Source: Barnesiella sp. WM24
GTDB taxonomy: Bacteria; Bacteroidota; Bacteroidia; Bacteroidales; Muribaculaceae
Length of the DNA stretch: 64,000 bases
Direction: 5' to 3'
Assembly: GCF_004570975.1 (NCBI RefSeq)
Contig: NZ_SPPC01000011.1
Location: 1 to 64,000, forward strand
In this document: positions 45,891 through 54,353 of the stretch, in pieces
Numbering within the stretch: position 1 is the first letter of the stretch
Layout of the letters: every line of letters starts with the position of its first letter
Notes under the pieces: generated by a model
What the model saw: only the letters and a program-made list of their open reading frames with translations
Told to the model about the DNA's origin: nothing
Databases searched by the model: none
Program-made: the position numbers and the translations under genes

Positions 45891-47096
45891 ATGGTAACCA
45901 CCAAATTGTATCTTGACCGGCGGGCAGTCAAGGATGAAACAAAACCGGCCCCACTGAAGATTGCCATCACGAAACGTGGCTCAACCTCATATATATCTCT
46001 TGGCATATCTTTGTTAGCATCGCAATGGGATTCTAAAGCCAATAAGGTTATAGGGCATCCCAAAAAGCAATTCTACAACACTTATATAAAAAAGCGTAAG
46101 CTTGAGGTCGACGAAATCGTTCTCTCGATGATTGCGAATAAGGATATTGAGGGGACAATAACGGAAATCAAAAACCGAATACTTGCGGTTGTCAATCCGG
46201 AAGAAGCCGAGTCTGTTCCCAAAAACCTTTTTTGCGTATGGCTGGAGAAATTTGCTGATAATAAAGGTGGTCGGACTAGGCAGATTTATCTTGCGACGCT
46301 TGAACGCATAAAAAAATTCAAGCCTAAGGAGTATGCTGCCCTTACGTTCGAGGAAATGACTTTGGAATGGCTTACTAATTTTGACCTTTTCCTTGCTAAG
46401 ACTTCGCCGGCAAAGAATGCTCGCAATATACATTTTCGTAATATTCGTGCCGTTTTCAACTACGCAATCGACAACGAGATTACTGCCGCCTATCCATTCA
46501 GAAAATTCAAGTTGAAATATGAAGAAACAAGAAAGAGGTCTATGTCCGTTGAATCTTTGCGAAAAATAATGACGGCAGGCATAGAACCACATCTTGAGAA
46601 GTACCGGGATTTCTTTATGCTCTCGTTCTACTTGATTGGTATGAATGTTGTAGATATCTGCAATGCTACAGGTATAACAGATGGTCGTCTGCAGTACCGT
46701 CGCGCAAAGACGCATAAACTCTATTCGATTAAATTGGAGCCTGAAGCTGCGGCTATCATAAGCAAATATGCCGGTGAGCGGCACTTGCTTAACTATCTCG
46801 ACCACCATAAAAGTTATCGGACATTCTATAATTGCCTTGTTCGCGGACTCAATAGCGTAAAGGTTGCGCTTAATAGCATAGACGACGGTATCACTTTTCA
46901 AGAGCTTACTACTTATTGGGCCCGTCATACATGGGCTACAATTGCATCGGATCTCGATATTCCAGACGCGACCATTGCGGCTGCTCTCGGACACTCCTAT
47001 GGCAACTCCACCTCTGCAATATACATCAATTTCAATATGCGTAAGGTGGATGAGGCCAACCGACGCGTCATCGACTATGTTCTGGGGCAACTGTAA
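45891..47096 (+). CDS. Tyrosine recombinase / phage integrase
   Basis: 401 residues from ATG 45891 (MVTTKLYLDRRA); upstream in-frame codons run through noncoding sequence. N-terminal arm-binding domain, a SAM-like core-binding domain (about 105-200) and a catalytic domain with Lys in RAKTHKLYSIKL, ARHTWAT, ALGHS and Tyr in AIYINF. The first catalytic Arg position reads SFYLIGMNVVDIC, with Ile where many relatives have Arg; some Bacteroidales phage integrases share this. It integrates at the adjacent tRNA-Ser. Confidence 0.93.
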   Translation: MVTTKLYLDRRAVKDETKPAPLKIAITKRGSTSYISLGISLLASQWDSKANKVIGHPKKQFYNTYIKKRKLEVDEIVLSMIANKDIEGTITEIKNRILAVVNPEEAESVPKNLFCVWLEKFADNKGGRTRQIYLATLERIKKFKPKEYAALTFEEMTLEWLTNFDLFLAKTSPAKNARNIHFRNIRAVFNYAIDNEITAAYPFRKFKLKYEETRKRSMSVESLRKIMTAGIEPHLEKYRDFFMLSFYLIGMNVVDICNATGITDGRLQYRRAKTHKLYSIKLEPEAAAIISKYAGERHLLNYLDHHKSYRTFYNCLVRGLNSVKVALNSIDDGITFQELTTYWARHTWATIASDLDIPDATIAAALGHSYGNSTSAIYINFNMRKVDEANRRVIDYVLGQL

Positions 47097-47182
47097 GGTC
47101 ATCGCACAAAAAGAGCCAGGAGTTTCCTCGTGGCTCTTAAATCTTGCGCCCTCACGGGTTGGGATTGCAAATATGAAGTATC

Positions 47183-47383
47183 TTAAAGCTGGGAATTCCA
47201 AAATCGCAGGATTTCTTTTCCCAGATATATTTTCCTCGCGGTTTCCCGCCTGAAACTGCATTTTATATGACCTTCTTCAGTGTAGCGACGCAGTGTGTTA
47301 CGGTGAATTCCGAGGTGTTCGCACGTCTGCTTCACTGTATATCGCCCGGTTGGGGCTACTTGGGGTTCTGTTGCTGTTACCAT
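47183..47383 (-). CDS. Excisionase-like HTH protein
   Basis: 66 residues with a MerR/excisionase-type winged helix: RYTVKQTCEHLGIHRNTLRRYTEEGHIKC. Small proteins of this type next to an integrase usually direct excision or control int. It is the last gene of the leftward unit from 48754 and converges with the integrase. Confidence 0.8.
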   Translation of the reverse strand: MVTATEPQVAPTGRYTVKQTCEHLGIHRNTLRRYTEEGHIKCSFRRETARKIYLGKEILRFWNSQL

Positions 47384-47395
47384 TACGCTATCTTA

Positions 47396-47617
47396 TTATC
47401 GTTCTGCGAGCTTATATAAAGGAATGTGGTTGATATTCATGCTTTGGGTAATAAGACCATCTTCCACAAGGGATGCGATTGCCTCATCGAAGTCTTTGCA
47501 AATAACGGCCATTATTGCCTGCTTTGTAGCAACGACCGGTGCTACATGAGCATCTTGAACACGTTTTATCTCTTCCTTTATCAGTTCGTAGATATATGGT
47601 TGGAAAAAGTCTGCCAT
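47396..47617 (-). CDS. Small hypothetical phage protein
   Basis: 73 residues, predicted helical with a possible winged-helix-like layout (DEAIASLVEDGLITQSMN). No recognised family. Its ATG abuts the stop of the upstream 164-residue gene. Confidence 0.65.
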   Translation of the reverse strand: MADFFQPYIYELIKEEIKRVQDAHVAPVVATKQAIMAVICKDFDEAIASLVEDGLITQSMNINHIPLYKLAER

Positions 47618-48111
47618 TAGTCGTCGGTTATTGTGAGATGATTCTCAATGTATTTATCTGTTATCGAGTTAACATCATCGATGTAATCCTCATTATTTAC
47701 GATAAAATCAGACAACCCGGCAAAATTAGGATGGCAAACTATGCTGGCAAATTCTTGAGCCCGTTTTTTGATGTCGTCGAGCAGCGGAATTAGATGGTTT
47801 TCCTGAACTCCGAGCTTATCGAATTTATCCTTCAAATCGTAAGCGCAATCTGCGAGATAGTCTGCGGCCAAGTGTACTTTTACAATGGCATTGTTTATGC
47901 CGGACTTATTGAGAGTTTCTTTGTCAAAAAGCTCTGATAGTTTTTTTGGCAAGTAGCTTTCAGCTTCCTCTATTGCGGCTTCGACATCTTGGATTTTACC
48001 CATGGTGATGTTTGCCTGATATAGTTTCCCATTGCGCAACTGCTCGTTTAGTTTAGCGCGCAGTTCAGCTTTTCGTTTTTTGAGCCGGTCTAATTTTGAG
48101 TTTACGCTCAT
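47617..48111 (-). CDS. Coiled-coil hypothetical phage protein
   Basis: 164 residues. The N-terminal third is a basic coiled coil (KLDRLKKRKAELRAKLNEQL) and the rest is mostly helical and acidic. Family not recognised. It lies 64 nt after the candidate DGR target and before the excisionase group. Confidence 0.65.
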   Translation of the reverse strand: MSVNSKLDRLKKRKAELRAKLNEQLRNGKLYQANITMGKIQDVEAAIEEAESYLPKKLSELFDKETLNKSGINNAIVKVHLAADYLADCAYDLKDKFDKLGVQENHLIPLLDDIKKRAQEFASIVCHPNFAGLSDFIVNNEDYIDDVNSITDKYIENHLTITDD

Positions 48112-48175
48112 AAGAATTGGATTTTAGTGTCGGACCGGCATCAATAGCCGATCCGACATGATGGTTGGTTTCTTA

Positions 48176-48754
48176 CTATGCTTTGTTCTTTTCGGGAATG
48201 AAGCAAAAATCTGCGTAAATCTCGATGAATTGTTTGGCTGCATACTCAGCCAGCTTTTCGCTTTTGAAGGCGAGCCGAGAGCCGTAGTTCGAGTACGAAG
48301 AAGCGAAATACGCGTCCGAGTAGACGAGACCGCCACTCGCGTACGCATAGTAGTTCGACCGACCGACGCACCGGCTCTTCTCTTCGTCAGATAGAGCTTC
48401 GTAGTCTTCCTTGCTGATAAGGTCGTACCACCCGTACCAACGGCGCTCGCCATCGACAAACTGAGGTTCCCAGCCCTCATTTAGGGCGGCGGTGATGATG
48501 CGAAGTTGGAAATATGCTTTGATGTCGGGCATTAGATCGCGGAGGCTCCATTCCACGGCACGATAGGCTTTTACTGCTTCGTGTTCTTCGCCAAGTTCTT
48601 CGATGGCATCTTTGATGGTTTTCACACGATCTGTTACGGGGAGTATCTCAGAGAGCTTTTCTCCTATCTGTTCTTTGATGGCCTTTCGACCGACGGCGTT
48701 ACAGTTGCCATATACAGCTACTAACGTCTCTTTGTTTAATTGGATTGCTTCCAT
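48176..48754 (-). CDS. Candidate DGR target protein with Tyr/Asn-rich variable-like segment
   Basis: 192 residues from ATG 48754. Residues 83-112 (QLRIITAALNEGWEPQFVDGERRWYGWYDL) and 159-182 (GSRLAFKSEKLAEYAAKQFIEIYADF) are conserved in a Bacteroidales phage/host family whose middle differs between members. Here residues 131-159 contain seven Tyr and two Asn, on TAC/TAT/AAC codons separated by GCG and TCG codons. All nine differ from AAY at the first base at most, as expected of adenine-directed mutagenesis. The surface-protein role is inference. It is driven by operator-promoter A. Confidence 0.7.
   Translation of the reverse strand: MEAIQLNKETLVAVYGNCNAVGRKAIKEQIGEKLSEILPVTDRVKTIKDAIEELGEEHEAVKAYRAVEWSLRDLMPDIKAYFQLRIITAALNEGWEPQFVDGERRWYGWYDLISKEDYEALSDEEKSRCVGRSNYYAYASGGLVYSDAYFASSYSNYGSRLAFKSEKLAEYAAKQFIEIYADFCFIPEKNKA
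48278..48364 (-). other. Putative variable-repeat (VR-like) segment
   Basis: This stretch codes GRSNYYAYASGGLVYSDAYF and then ASSYSNYGS. Tyr and Asn codons are interspersed with invariant Gly, Ser and Ala codons. It ends in GC-rich GGCTCTCGGCTCGCC, where a DGR would place its homing-initiation site. No template repeat matching it is present in the window. Confidence 0.5.
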
Positions 48755-48796
48755 TTGTTTGAGTTTTTTGATTAGAATGTATCTTATTTGCACTTG

Positions 48797-48860
48797 CAAA
48801 TTTAATCGAAAATAATCATTTACGCAAGTTTTGGGGCGATTATTTTAATCATATACGCAA
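48797..48860 (-). promoter_or_regulatory. Operator-promoter A (double operator)
   Basis: On the - strand: -7 TAAATTTG (48804-48797), 20-bp spacer, -33 CTTG (48828-48825). Operator 1, ATAATCATTTACGCAA (48812-48827), overlaps the -33 box. Operator 2, TTAATCATATACGCAA (48845-48860), is a direct copy 33 bp upstream. A weaker partial copy is near 48872. It drives 48754 to 47183. Confidence 0.82.
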
Positions 48861-48902
48861 TATTTATTAGTGTAATAATCATTGTTACTATGTTTTGCCT
48901 AA

Positions 48903-49115
48903 TTAGAGGGCACCGCATACTGCGATATAATATTCGGCATCTATGGCATCGCAATTTAGCAGTTGAACTCCGATGTGTTTGCAGAGTTTGCTAATAAGCT
49001 CTATTCGATTCTGTTTTCGATTCTCAGACGCAATGCAAGATGAGGTTCTGTAAATCTCGTCAGCTAAAGTGCTGAATACAATTTGAGCCTGGTCGGTTGA
49101 CATTTCTATTTTCAT
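48903..49115 (-). CDS. Small hypothetical phage protein
   Basis: 70 residues, helical (STDQAQIVFSTLADEIYRTSSCIASENRKQNRIELISKLCKHIG). No family recognised. Last gene of the unit from operator-promoter B, 8 nt after the DUF1848 gene. Confidence 0.55.
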   Translation of the reverse strand: MKIEMSTDQAQIVFSTLADEIYRTSSCIASENRKQNRIELISKLCKHIGVQLLNCDAIDAEYYIAVCGAL

Positions 49116-49123
49116 GTTTATTG

Positions 49124-50122
49124 CTAACTAATTAAGGATTCATACTCATTCTTCCTATTGGCTTGTTCGCACCCTTGTTTGCCATATGCAGGCGTAATAT
49201 TGGCGTAGCAATACACGCAGCTATGCCCGCAGGTATTATATGTTCCAATATCTTTGCTGAGGACGCAGCCACATGCAGCTCTTTGTCCGGGGTCTTTGGG
49301 AAAGGATTCTGGAGTACCGAACATATCCGAGTAGCCGAGCCATGACATTAGCCTTTCGTCGTCTTTGAATAGTCGCGTCATTAGTAAGGGGTCAACGCAA
49401 CGATTCTTTGCTACGCCAAACTTACTCAAGTCTATTTGTTCTCCGCAAGTTGCGAGTTCATATCCAAGCGATTCATTAATTTTGGATAATTCAGTTGCAA
49501 AATCACACATGCTTTTTTGTGTGAAATCTACATACTTTATTCCGCCTTGGTTGAGATTGTATTGCACTTTACGATAGCTTGTGATGTCCGCGAAGCTGAA
49601 TACTAGTTTCTCACAATAGTCTTTGAGTTCTCGACCGATCTTCTCTATTCTTTCAAGATGGTCTGTTATCTGAAGATTGTCTGTCAGAATAACTGGGTCA
49701 TATCTCCATATGACAGAACCAACGCCTAAAACATCAACGAGGCGTTTGAATGTATCGATGCGCTGGTTTAGCGGTGGAATGCTCGGTTCAAACCCTTCGG
49801 CTGCATAATCATTGAGAGTAAACTGGATATAGCAGTTTACATTGCGACTGGATAGCTCTAGCATTCGGTCTATGAGTGCTATGGGGTTTTTAGACCAGAA
49901 CACTACCACTCTAGTATTCTGAAACGAAACAAAAGATTGCTTTTGGTTAAATGGATTTACCCACGAGCAATATCCTTTCTTGAGTCGGTTGAAGAACCAA
50001 TCCAAATGAAATGCTGGAATGTCAGTGCTCCGACTTGCCGATATGACGATGGGCGCGATAGCATCCACACACTCTCCAGTTTCGCGAATAATGCTTACCT
50101 TTTCGTGCTTATACATTTTCAT
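49124..50122 (-). CDS. DUF1848 family protein (Cys-rich, radical-SAM-like)
   Basis: 332 residues. The DUF1848 opening is VISASRSTDIPAFHLDWFFNRLKKGYCSWVNPFNQ with VVFWSKNP. The C-terminal Cys-rich end is ACGCVLSKDIGTYNTCGHSCVYCYANITP, whose CxxxCxxC suits an Fe-S cluster. The barrel-like middle (IWRYDPVI, FSFADITSYRKV) fits a radical SAM fold. Function unknown. Unusual as phage cargo. The start overlaps the upstream gene by 4 nt (ATGA). Confidence 0.85.
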   Translation of the reverse strand: MKMYKHEKVSIIRETGECVDAIAPIVISASRSTDIPAFHLDWFFNRLKKGYCSWVNPFNQKQSFVSFQNTRVVVFWSKNPIALIDRMLELSSRNVNCYIQFTLNDYAAEGFEPSIPPLNQRIDTFKRLVDVLGVGSVIWRYDPVILTDNLQITDHLERIEKIGRELKDYCEKLVFSFADITSYRKVQYNLNQGGIKYVDFTQKSMCDFATELSKINESLGYELATCGEQIDLSKFGVAKNRCVDPLLMTRLFKDDERLMSWLGYSDMFGTPESFPKDPGQRAACGCVLSKDIGTYNTCGHSCVYCYANITPAYGKQGCEQANRKNEYESLIS

Positions 50123-50451
50123 TTCACTTCAACAATATATTCAATTCCGGAGCCCAGATATTCACGCAATGAAGTTTTGTCGACTGCATAATACTCTGCA
50201 CATTGTCCATACCGCTTTACTACAAATTTCTTTAAGATATCGTGGAATGTGAAAGCCCAACCCTGCAAAGGAATGGCGTTGTTAAAGTACGAATTGGAGT
50301 TTACTTTGTGAGTAATCCAATTCTTTTGTGCTCTATTGAGTTTGATGCCGGAATTGATAAGTTCCCTTATTTTATAGACAATGCTGTCCTTGAGGGCATC
50401 TATGGGTTTGGTATCCCATGGAACAAATTTAAATACAGTCGCTGTCATCAT
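50119..50451 (-). CDS. Hypothetical phage protein
   Basis: 110 residues (MMTATVFKFVPWDTKP). ATG 50451 overlaps the upstream stop as ATGA, deciding the start over a TTG 9 nt upstream. Helical with a basic middle. Family not recognised. Confidence 0.6.
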   Translation of the reverse strand: MMTATVFKFVPWDTKPIDALKDSIVYKIRELINSGIKLNRAQKNWITHKVNSNSYFNNAIPLQGWAFTFHDILKKFVVKRYGQCAEYYAVDKTSLREYLGSGIEYIVEVK

Positions 50452-50786
50452 TGGAACCAATATAATCTGACGAAGTCGTTATTGGGATCGCTGTTTTCAA
50501 ACCATGTTTCCAAGCTCGATATAAGTTCTTCTACCGAAAACTCTGCTTCGCCCTCTTCGAGGTATCTGGCGTATCTCTCTCGACATTTCTTGACCTTCTT
50601 AATCGCTTGCTCAAATTCGTCTTTAGGTATTTCGAGTGTGTCTGCGCTCTCGATATACTCGCTGTTGCACCACAATCCGGGGCATAGGTCGTTGAGTAAG
50701 CGGTTTATACAATCTTGTTGGTATGACATGAAGCCATGATCATATTTTACGTCGTACTTGGTAGCGACGTGGCATCTGTACCCCAT
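50448..50786 (-). CDS. Hypothetical phage protein
   Basis: 112 residues starting MGYRCHVATKYDVKYDHGFM. A charged coiled segment lies in the middle (KDEFEQAIKKVKKCRERYARYLEEGEAEF). No family recognised; coupled to its downstream neighbour by ATGA. Confidence 0.6.
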   Translation of the reverse strand: MGYRCHVATKYDVKYDHGFMSYQQDCINRLLNDLCPGLWCNSEYIESADTLEIPKDEFEQAIKKVKKCRERYARYLEEGEAEFSVEELISSLETWFENSDPNNDFVRLYWFQ

Positions 50787-50788
50787 AT

Positions 50789-51145
50789 TTATTCAGTTTT
50801 TGTTTCGTTGATTATCTCTTTTTCAATCTCGCAGAGGAATATCTTGAAGTCTTTCTTGTGATGGAGAAAGACCATTTCTATTTGAGCTTGCATTTTAGGA
50901 AGTCTCGCGAGCCCCATGCATTTTAGGAATTCGCTCACTAAAAACTGTTGGTCGTTACGGTTAGTAACTCCAATTCCGGAGCAAAGATCATTGATAGACT
51001 GTCTCGCCCGTCTTTTGAGCTTTTCTTGGTTCGGCCAATAGGTGCCGTCCGTTTGGCTCCTTGGATAACCGCATGCTTCGCCAAGATATTCACCGGTTAT
51101 GGCATCCAATGTACCGTCGAGCATCATTTCTGCTATTTCCCCCAT
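50789..51145 (-). CDS. Hypothetical phage protein
   Basis: 118 residues from ATG 51145 (MGEIAEMMLDGTLDAITGEYLGEACGYPRSQ), which lies 1 nt after the upstream TAA. A longer frame from ATG 51196 would overlap that gene by 50 nt and is less likely. Predicted helical. Function unknown. Confidence 0.6.
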   Translation of the reverse strand: MGEIAEMMLDGTLDAITGEYLGEACGYPRSQTDGTYWPNQEKLKRRARQSINDLCSGIGVTNRNDQQFLVSEFLKCMGLARLPKMQAQIEMVFLHHKKDFKIFLCEIEKEIINETKTE

Positions 51146-51146
51146 T

Positions 51147-51797
51147 TTATATTTGTCTTTTGAATTTGCGTTTGCAGGCAGAAGGGATGATGACATCTAT
51201 CGGCCCATGCACCATTTCTTTAATTGAATCTACGCTTTTTTCATCGCCACGTTCTGTGGCGATATTTATGGCATCCGCTATTGCTCGCTCTTTGTCAAGG
51301 GCACTGTAACCGAATACTTCCTTCCGTCTTTTGTCGGAGAATTCTGGGAAAATGGCGGTTCCACAGCCGTAATATCCAAAGGTGGAGATGCGATAAAATG
51401 GCTCATAACATCTGCGAAAGACTTTCCCATCAACTATCAAGTATTCGCGACTTGTGAGTTTTAGATATGCGACATATTCCGCCTTTGTTGTGTACTCTCC
51501 GTAATTGGGGTATTTTCTGAATACGCTTTCCCAAGGGATGGCATCGAATTCATATTCTTCGGAGCGTTTGCCGTTATAGAATGAGATTCTAGCTTCTTTG
51601 TATAACTGGTTCTTGAACAACCGGACCTCCATCATCCGCTCCCTGAGGCTATGGACAATAAACGCAACCGGGGCCTCGGTTGCAGATGCCTCTCTTATTC
51701 TAACCTTGACCTTTTCTTTATGTCCGATTGGTCGCGGTTTTCGGCATCTTGGAGGAACCTCATTCTCATGGAATTCAATCTCAATCTCAATTACCAT
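51147..51797 (-). CDS. Hypothetical phage protein
   Basis: 216 residues, mixed alpha/beta with basic ends (HENEVPPRCRKPRPIGHKEKVKVRI, IIPSACKRKFKRQI). Aromatic-rich middle (YEPFYRISTFGYYGCGTAIF). No family recognised. Confidence 0.6.
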   Translation of the reverse strand: MVIEIEIEFHENEVPPRCRKPRPIGHKEKVKVRIREASATEAPVAFIVHSLRERMMEVRLFKNQLYKEARISFYNGKRSEEYEFDAIPWESVFRKYPNYGEYTTKAEYVAYLKLTSREYLIVDGKVFRRCYEPFYRISTFGYYGCGTAIFPEFSDKRRKEVFGYSALDKERAIADAINIATERGDEKSVDSIKEMVHGPIDVIIPSACKRKFKRQI

Positions 51798-52230
51798 CGG
51801 TCTCTGATTTTATAAGATTGTCGAAGAAGTCTTTAATTTCAGTGTATAGAACTTCTTTCGGTGTGCTAATTGCCCTCCTACCCTCGAAGAATCTGCCGCC
51901 AATCTTGAAGCAGAATGGGTATAGGTCGTACTGGTAGCATTCTCCGACAAAGAAGGCGTTATGCAACATTCTTGCCGGCGGAAGACAATCCATAACATCG
52001 TAGTAGCGTTCTTCGTCTATTTCCTCGAATGGAGCTTTGTTGAGCATTGCTCGATGCTCGTTGACGAGTTCTGCGACTCTTTCAGGGGTTACGGCTATGA
52101 GATTAGGATTATCTTTGGCCTTTTTCAGAGCTTCGAGAGTTTCGCCTCCATAGTCGCTGTGGATGTCATCACTCATGCTTGTAACGACTGTTCCTTCAAA
52201 GGGGATAGTGGGGTCTATGATATATTTCAT
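51787..52230 (-). CDS. Hypothetical phage protein
   Basis: 147 residues. It contains LPPARMLHNAFFVGECYQYDLYPFCFKIGGRFFEGRRAIST, a compact aromatic segment shared by several phage hypotheticals. Overlaps both neighbours (11 nt and 4 nt). Confidence 0.6.
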   Translation of the reverse strand: MKYIIDPTIPFEGTVVTSMSDDIHSDYGGETLEALKKAKDNPNLIAVTPERVAELVNEHRAMLNKAPFEEIDEERYYDVMDCLPPARMLHNAFFVGECYQYDLYPFCFKIGGRFFEGRRAISTPKEVLYTEIKDFFDNLIKSETDGN

Positions 52231-52430
52231 ATTGCGTTTTCGTAAATTGTGGGTTCTGATGATACATTATATATAAAGGAGCCACAGCGCACGAGAAGAG
52301 CATTTTTACCATAGTAGAGTTTTCTCATACCAGTTACACTTCCGGACGCGCTGAAGTTGGGAAAGCGGTGTATATCCACGCGCTCTCCCTCTTCTATACA
52401 GATTCGTTTTACTCTTGGTGGCCGTGCCAT
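52227..52430 (-). CDS. Small hypothetical phage protein
   Basis: 67 residues, basic start (MARPPRVKRICIEEGERVDIHRF), then short beta strands. It overlaps the 394-residue upstream gene by 22 nt and ends with an ATGA overlap. No family recognised. Confidence 0.55.
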   Translation of the reverse strand: MARPPRVKRICIEEGERVDIHRFPNFSASGSVTGMRKLYYGKNALLVRCGSFIYNVSSEPTIYENAI

Positions 52431-53593
52431 AGCTTCTGTCCTAATTTTGACACTTCACTGACATCGTAAGTTCCGTTGGGACCACCGAGAATGACGCGGG
52501 CTGCACTATAGCATGCATTCTGCGTAAGCTGACGTTGCCAGCATGCATTGTTTCTAGACCATCGCCAGGCTTCTTTCTTGAGCAGGCTGATGACCTCTGG
52601 TGCCGGCTTTCCTTCGTGGAAGATTTGCAGGCGGTCTTCTTCGTAGTTCTTGACGATAGTGCAAGAATACATTTCGAACACTTCGTTTTCGCGGTTCGCG
52701 TTCTCGGTTTGCTTGGCAAGGGTTTCCTCTGCCTTCTCTACGAGTTTCCAGAACTTGTGGCGATCAGTGAATATCGGTTTGCCACCGGCGCTTTTGAACT
52801 TCGCATTGAGTTCTTTGATGAACTCGCCGGCTCTGCGGAGCATTTCGACTTTACCATTCTTCGCAAGGGTTTCCATTCGGTTGTAGAGGTTCGACACAAA
52901 AAGTGTTCGGTTATACGGCTCATTACGGGTGTCAATCCCGAAGATACTTCTCGCAGTATCCATTATTCGTGCCTTTACCGCTTGCCACTCTTCCTCTTCT
53001 CTTTGGTCTTGTGGCTTCGCGGCTTCCATGCGACGCTGGACTCCTTTGAAGAATCGGTCACGCCACTCTCGGAAGTTTCTGTAGGCTGTGTCGTAGGCGT
53101 CGCTGGCACTTTTGTTTCTTTTAGTCGGGAACTTCGCCGGCCCGACAATCATTGCGCTCATAACACGAGAGTGCTTGCTGAACAGCGTGGCAACCCATTC
53201 GCGGTATTTCTCGATGTAGGCTTCGTGTTCTGCCTCGGGGAGTTCCTTCAAGTCTTCCACAATTTCTTTCTCATAGTCACGAATGTACTGGACCGCCCTG
53301 TCTTCGGGAGTATGGCTTGTTCCGGAGAACGCTCTCACACCTGCATCGTAGAGATTTTCGAGGCTGACTTCGTAAAGCCAACTTGTGACTGCCCATTCTT
53401 TGAGATTGTAGTTGGAAATTTCGATTTCTTCGCCTGAAGGTGATGTAACTTTGTGGGCGTAGTTACAATACATGAATCCTTGGTGCTTGGCAATTGCCCG
53501 ATAGTCGAAAGTGTAGTCGGGAGAGTCTGGCTGATTGACCGGGCGAACTGTCTTTGCTCTATGGCAGTTCTTGATTGATAAAATTGTTTCCAT
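52409..53593 (-). CDS. Large hypothetical phage protein with nucleic-acid-protein-like C-terminus
   Basis: 394 residues. The body is helical and highly charged (EKEIVEDLKELPEAEHEAYIEKYREW). The C-terminal 70 residues (RLQIFHEGKPAPEVISLLKKEAWRWSRNNACWQRQLTQNACYSA) match a motif seen at the ends of many plasmid and phage proteins, often helicase- or DUF3560-associated. Two leader motifs (GCAAATAAGATA) precede its ATG. Confidence 0.68.
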   Translation of the reverse strand: METILSIKNCHRAKTVRPVNQPDSPDYTFDYRAIAKHQGFMYCNYAHKVTSPSGEEIEISNYNLKEWAVTSWLYEVSLENLYDAGVRAFSGTSHTPEDRAVQYIRDYEKEIVEDLKELPEAEHEAYIEKYREWVATLFSKHSRVMSAMIVGPAKFPTKRNKSASDAYDTAYRNFREWRDRFFKGVQRRMEAAKPQDQREEEEWQAVKARIMDTARSIFGIDTRNEPYNRTLFVSNLYNRMETLAKNGKVEMLRRAGEFIKELNAKFKSAGGKPIFTDRHKFWKLVEKAEETLAKQTENANRENEVFEMYSCTIVKNYEEDRLQIFHEGKPAPEVISLLKKEAWRWSRNNACWQRQLTQNACYSAARVILGGPNGTYDVSEVSKLGQKLWHGHQE

Positions 53594-53630
53594 TAGGTAT
53601 CTTATTTGCGTTTGTCTATCTTATTTGCAT

Positions 53631-54065
53631 TTAAGCGAGTTTGTAAGTATTGATTTGGCCTAACCAGCGGCCTAATTGTTGAGCAACGATTTTCTCGCTG
53701 ATTGCCACGCTGTACGTGAGCCATTTATCGTTGCCCCATTGCACATTTATATGGTAGTCGCAGTCGCCTCTTCCGAAGTGAGAGCCGTCAGTATTCAAGG
53801 CTTTTTCGTAGTGAATCTCAAATCTCCTTCCGGCAGAATCAATGATTACTACGCATGGTTCGGCACTGGGGAGTTTAGATTTATCTATTTTGAAAGAGCC
53901 TATTCCCAATAATTGGGATAACGTGTCTTTGAATGTTTCATAGGCGTGTTTCGCGTTTTCCTGACGCTTCGAGCGTTGTCTTTTTTGGGCTTCTTTTTCT
54001 CGGACGTCTTTGTCGATGACTTCCTTGCGAGAGGCATTAGCGATGCTTAGTAGGTCTTGGCTCAT
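53631..54065 (-). CDS. Hypothetical phage protein
   Basis: 144 residues. Basic coiled-coil N-terminus (REKEAQKRQRSKRQENAKHAYETFK), then a beta-rich domain (CVVIIDSAGRRFEIHYEKAL). No family recognised. Confidence 0.6.
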   Translation of the reverse strand: MSQDLLSIANASRKEVIDKDVREKEAQKRQRSKRQENAKHAYETFKDTLSQLLGIGSFKIDKSKLPSAEPCVVIIDSAGRRFEIHYEKALNTDGSHFGRGDCDYHINVQWGNDKWLTYSVAISEKIVAQQLGRWLGQINTYKLA

Positions 54066-54066
54066 A

Positions 54067-54342
54067 TCACGCGTTTTCTTTTACATCTTCAATATCGAAG
54101 AGTACGGGAACTTCCCCGAAAAATTCCTCAGTAATTTCTTTCATCGCTTTTTCGTTTGTCGATATTGCGATGAAGATGAGTGGGGCCCAACCGGGAACTA
54201 CTGTCTTGCTCTTGTCTCCTTCTCCGGCAAATATAACTCTCCGGTCTTTGGTGGTTTGGCCGAGATCATTCTGATGATCGGCTACATCGTTGGCTTCCTG
54301 TCGGCTTTCGAGTCCTACGATGATTTTCTTGATGTACTTCAT
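54067..54342 (-). CDS. Small hypothetical phage protein
   Basis: 91 residues, alpha/beta, ending in an acidic tail. Adjacent in the operon, with 1 nt to the next gene. No family recognised. Confidence 0.6.
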   Translation of the reverse strand: MKYIKKIIVGLESRQEANDVADHQNDLGQTTKDRRVIFAGEGDKSKTVVPGWAPLIFIAISTNEKAMKEITEEFFGEVPVLFDIEDVKENA

Positions 54343-54353
54343 ATTAATATTGT

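Noticed and set aside
46014-47261. 415-residue open frame antisense to the integrase
   Set aside because: It is a long antisense shadow with no recognisable domain, and the integrase on the other strand is unmistakable.
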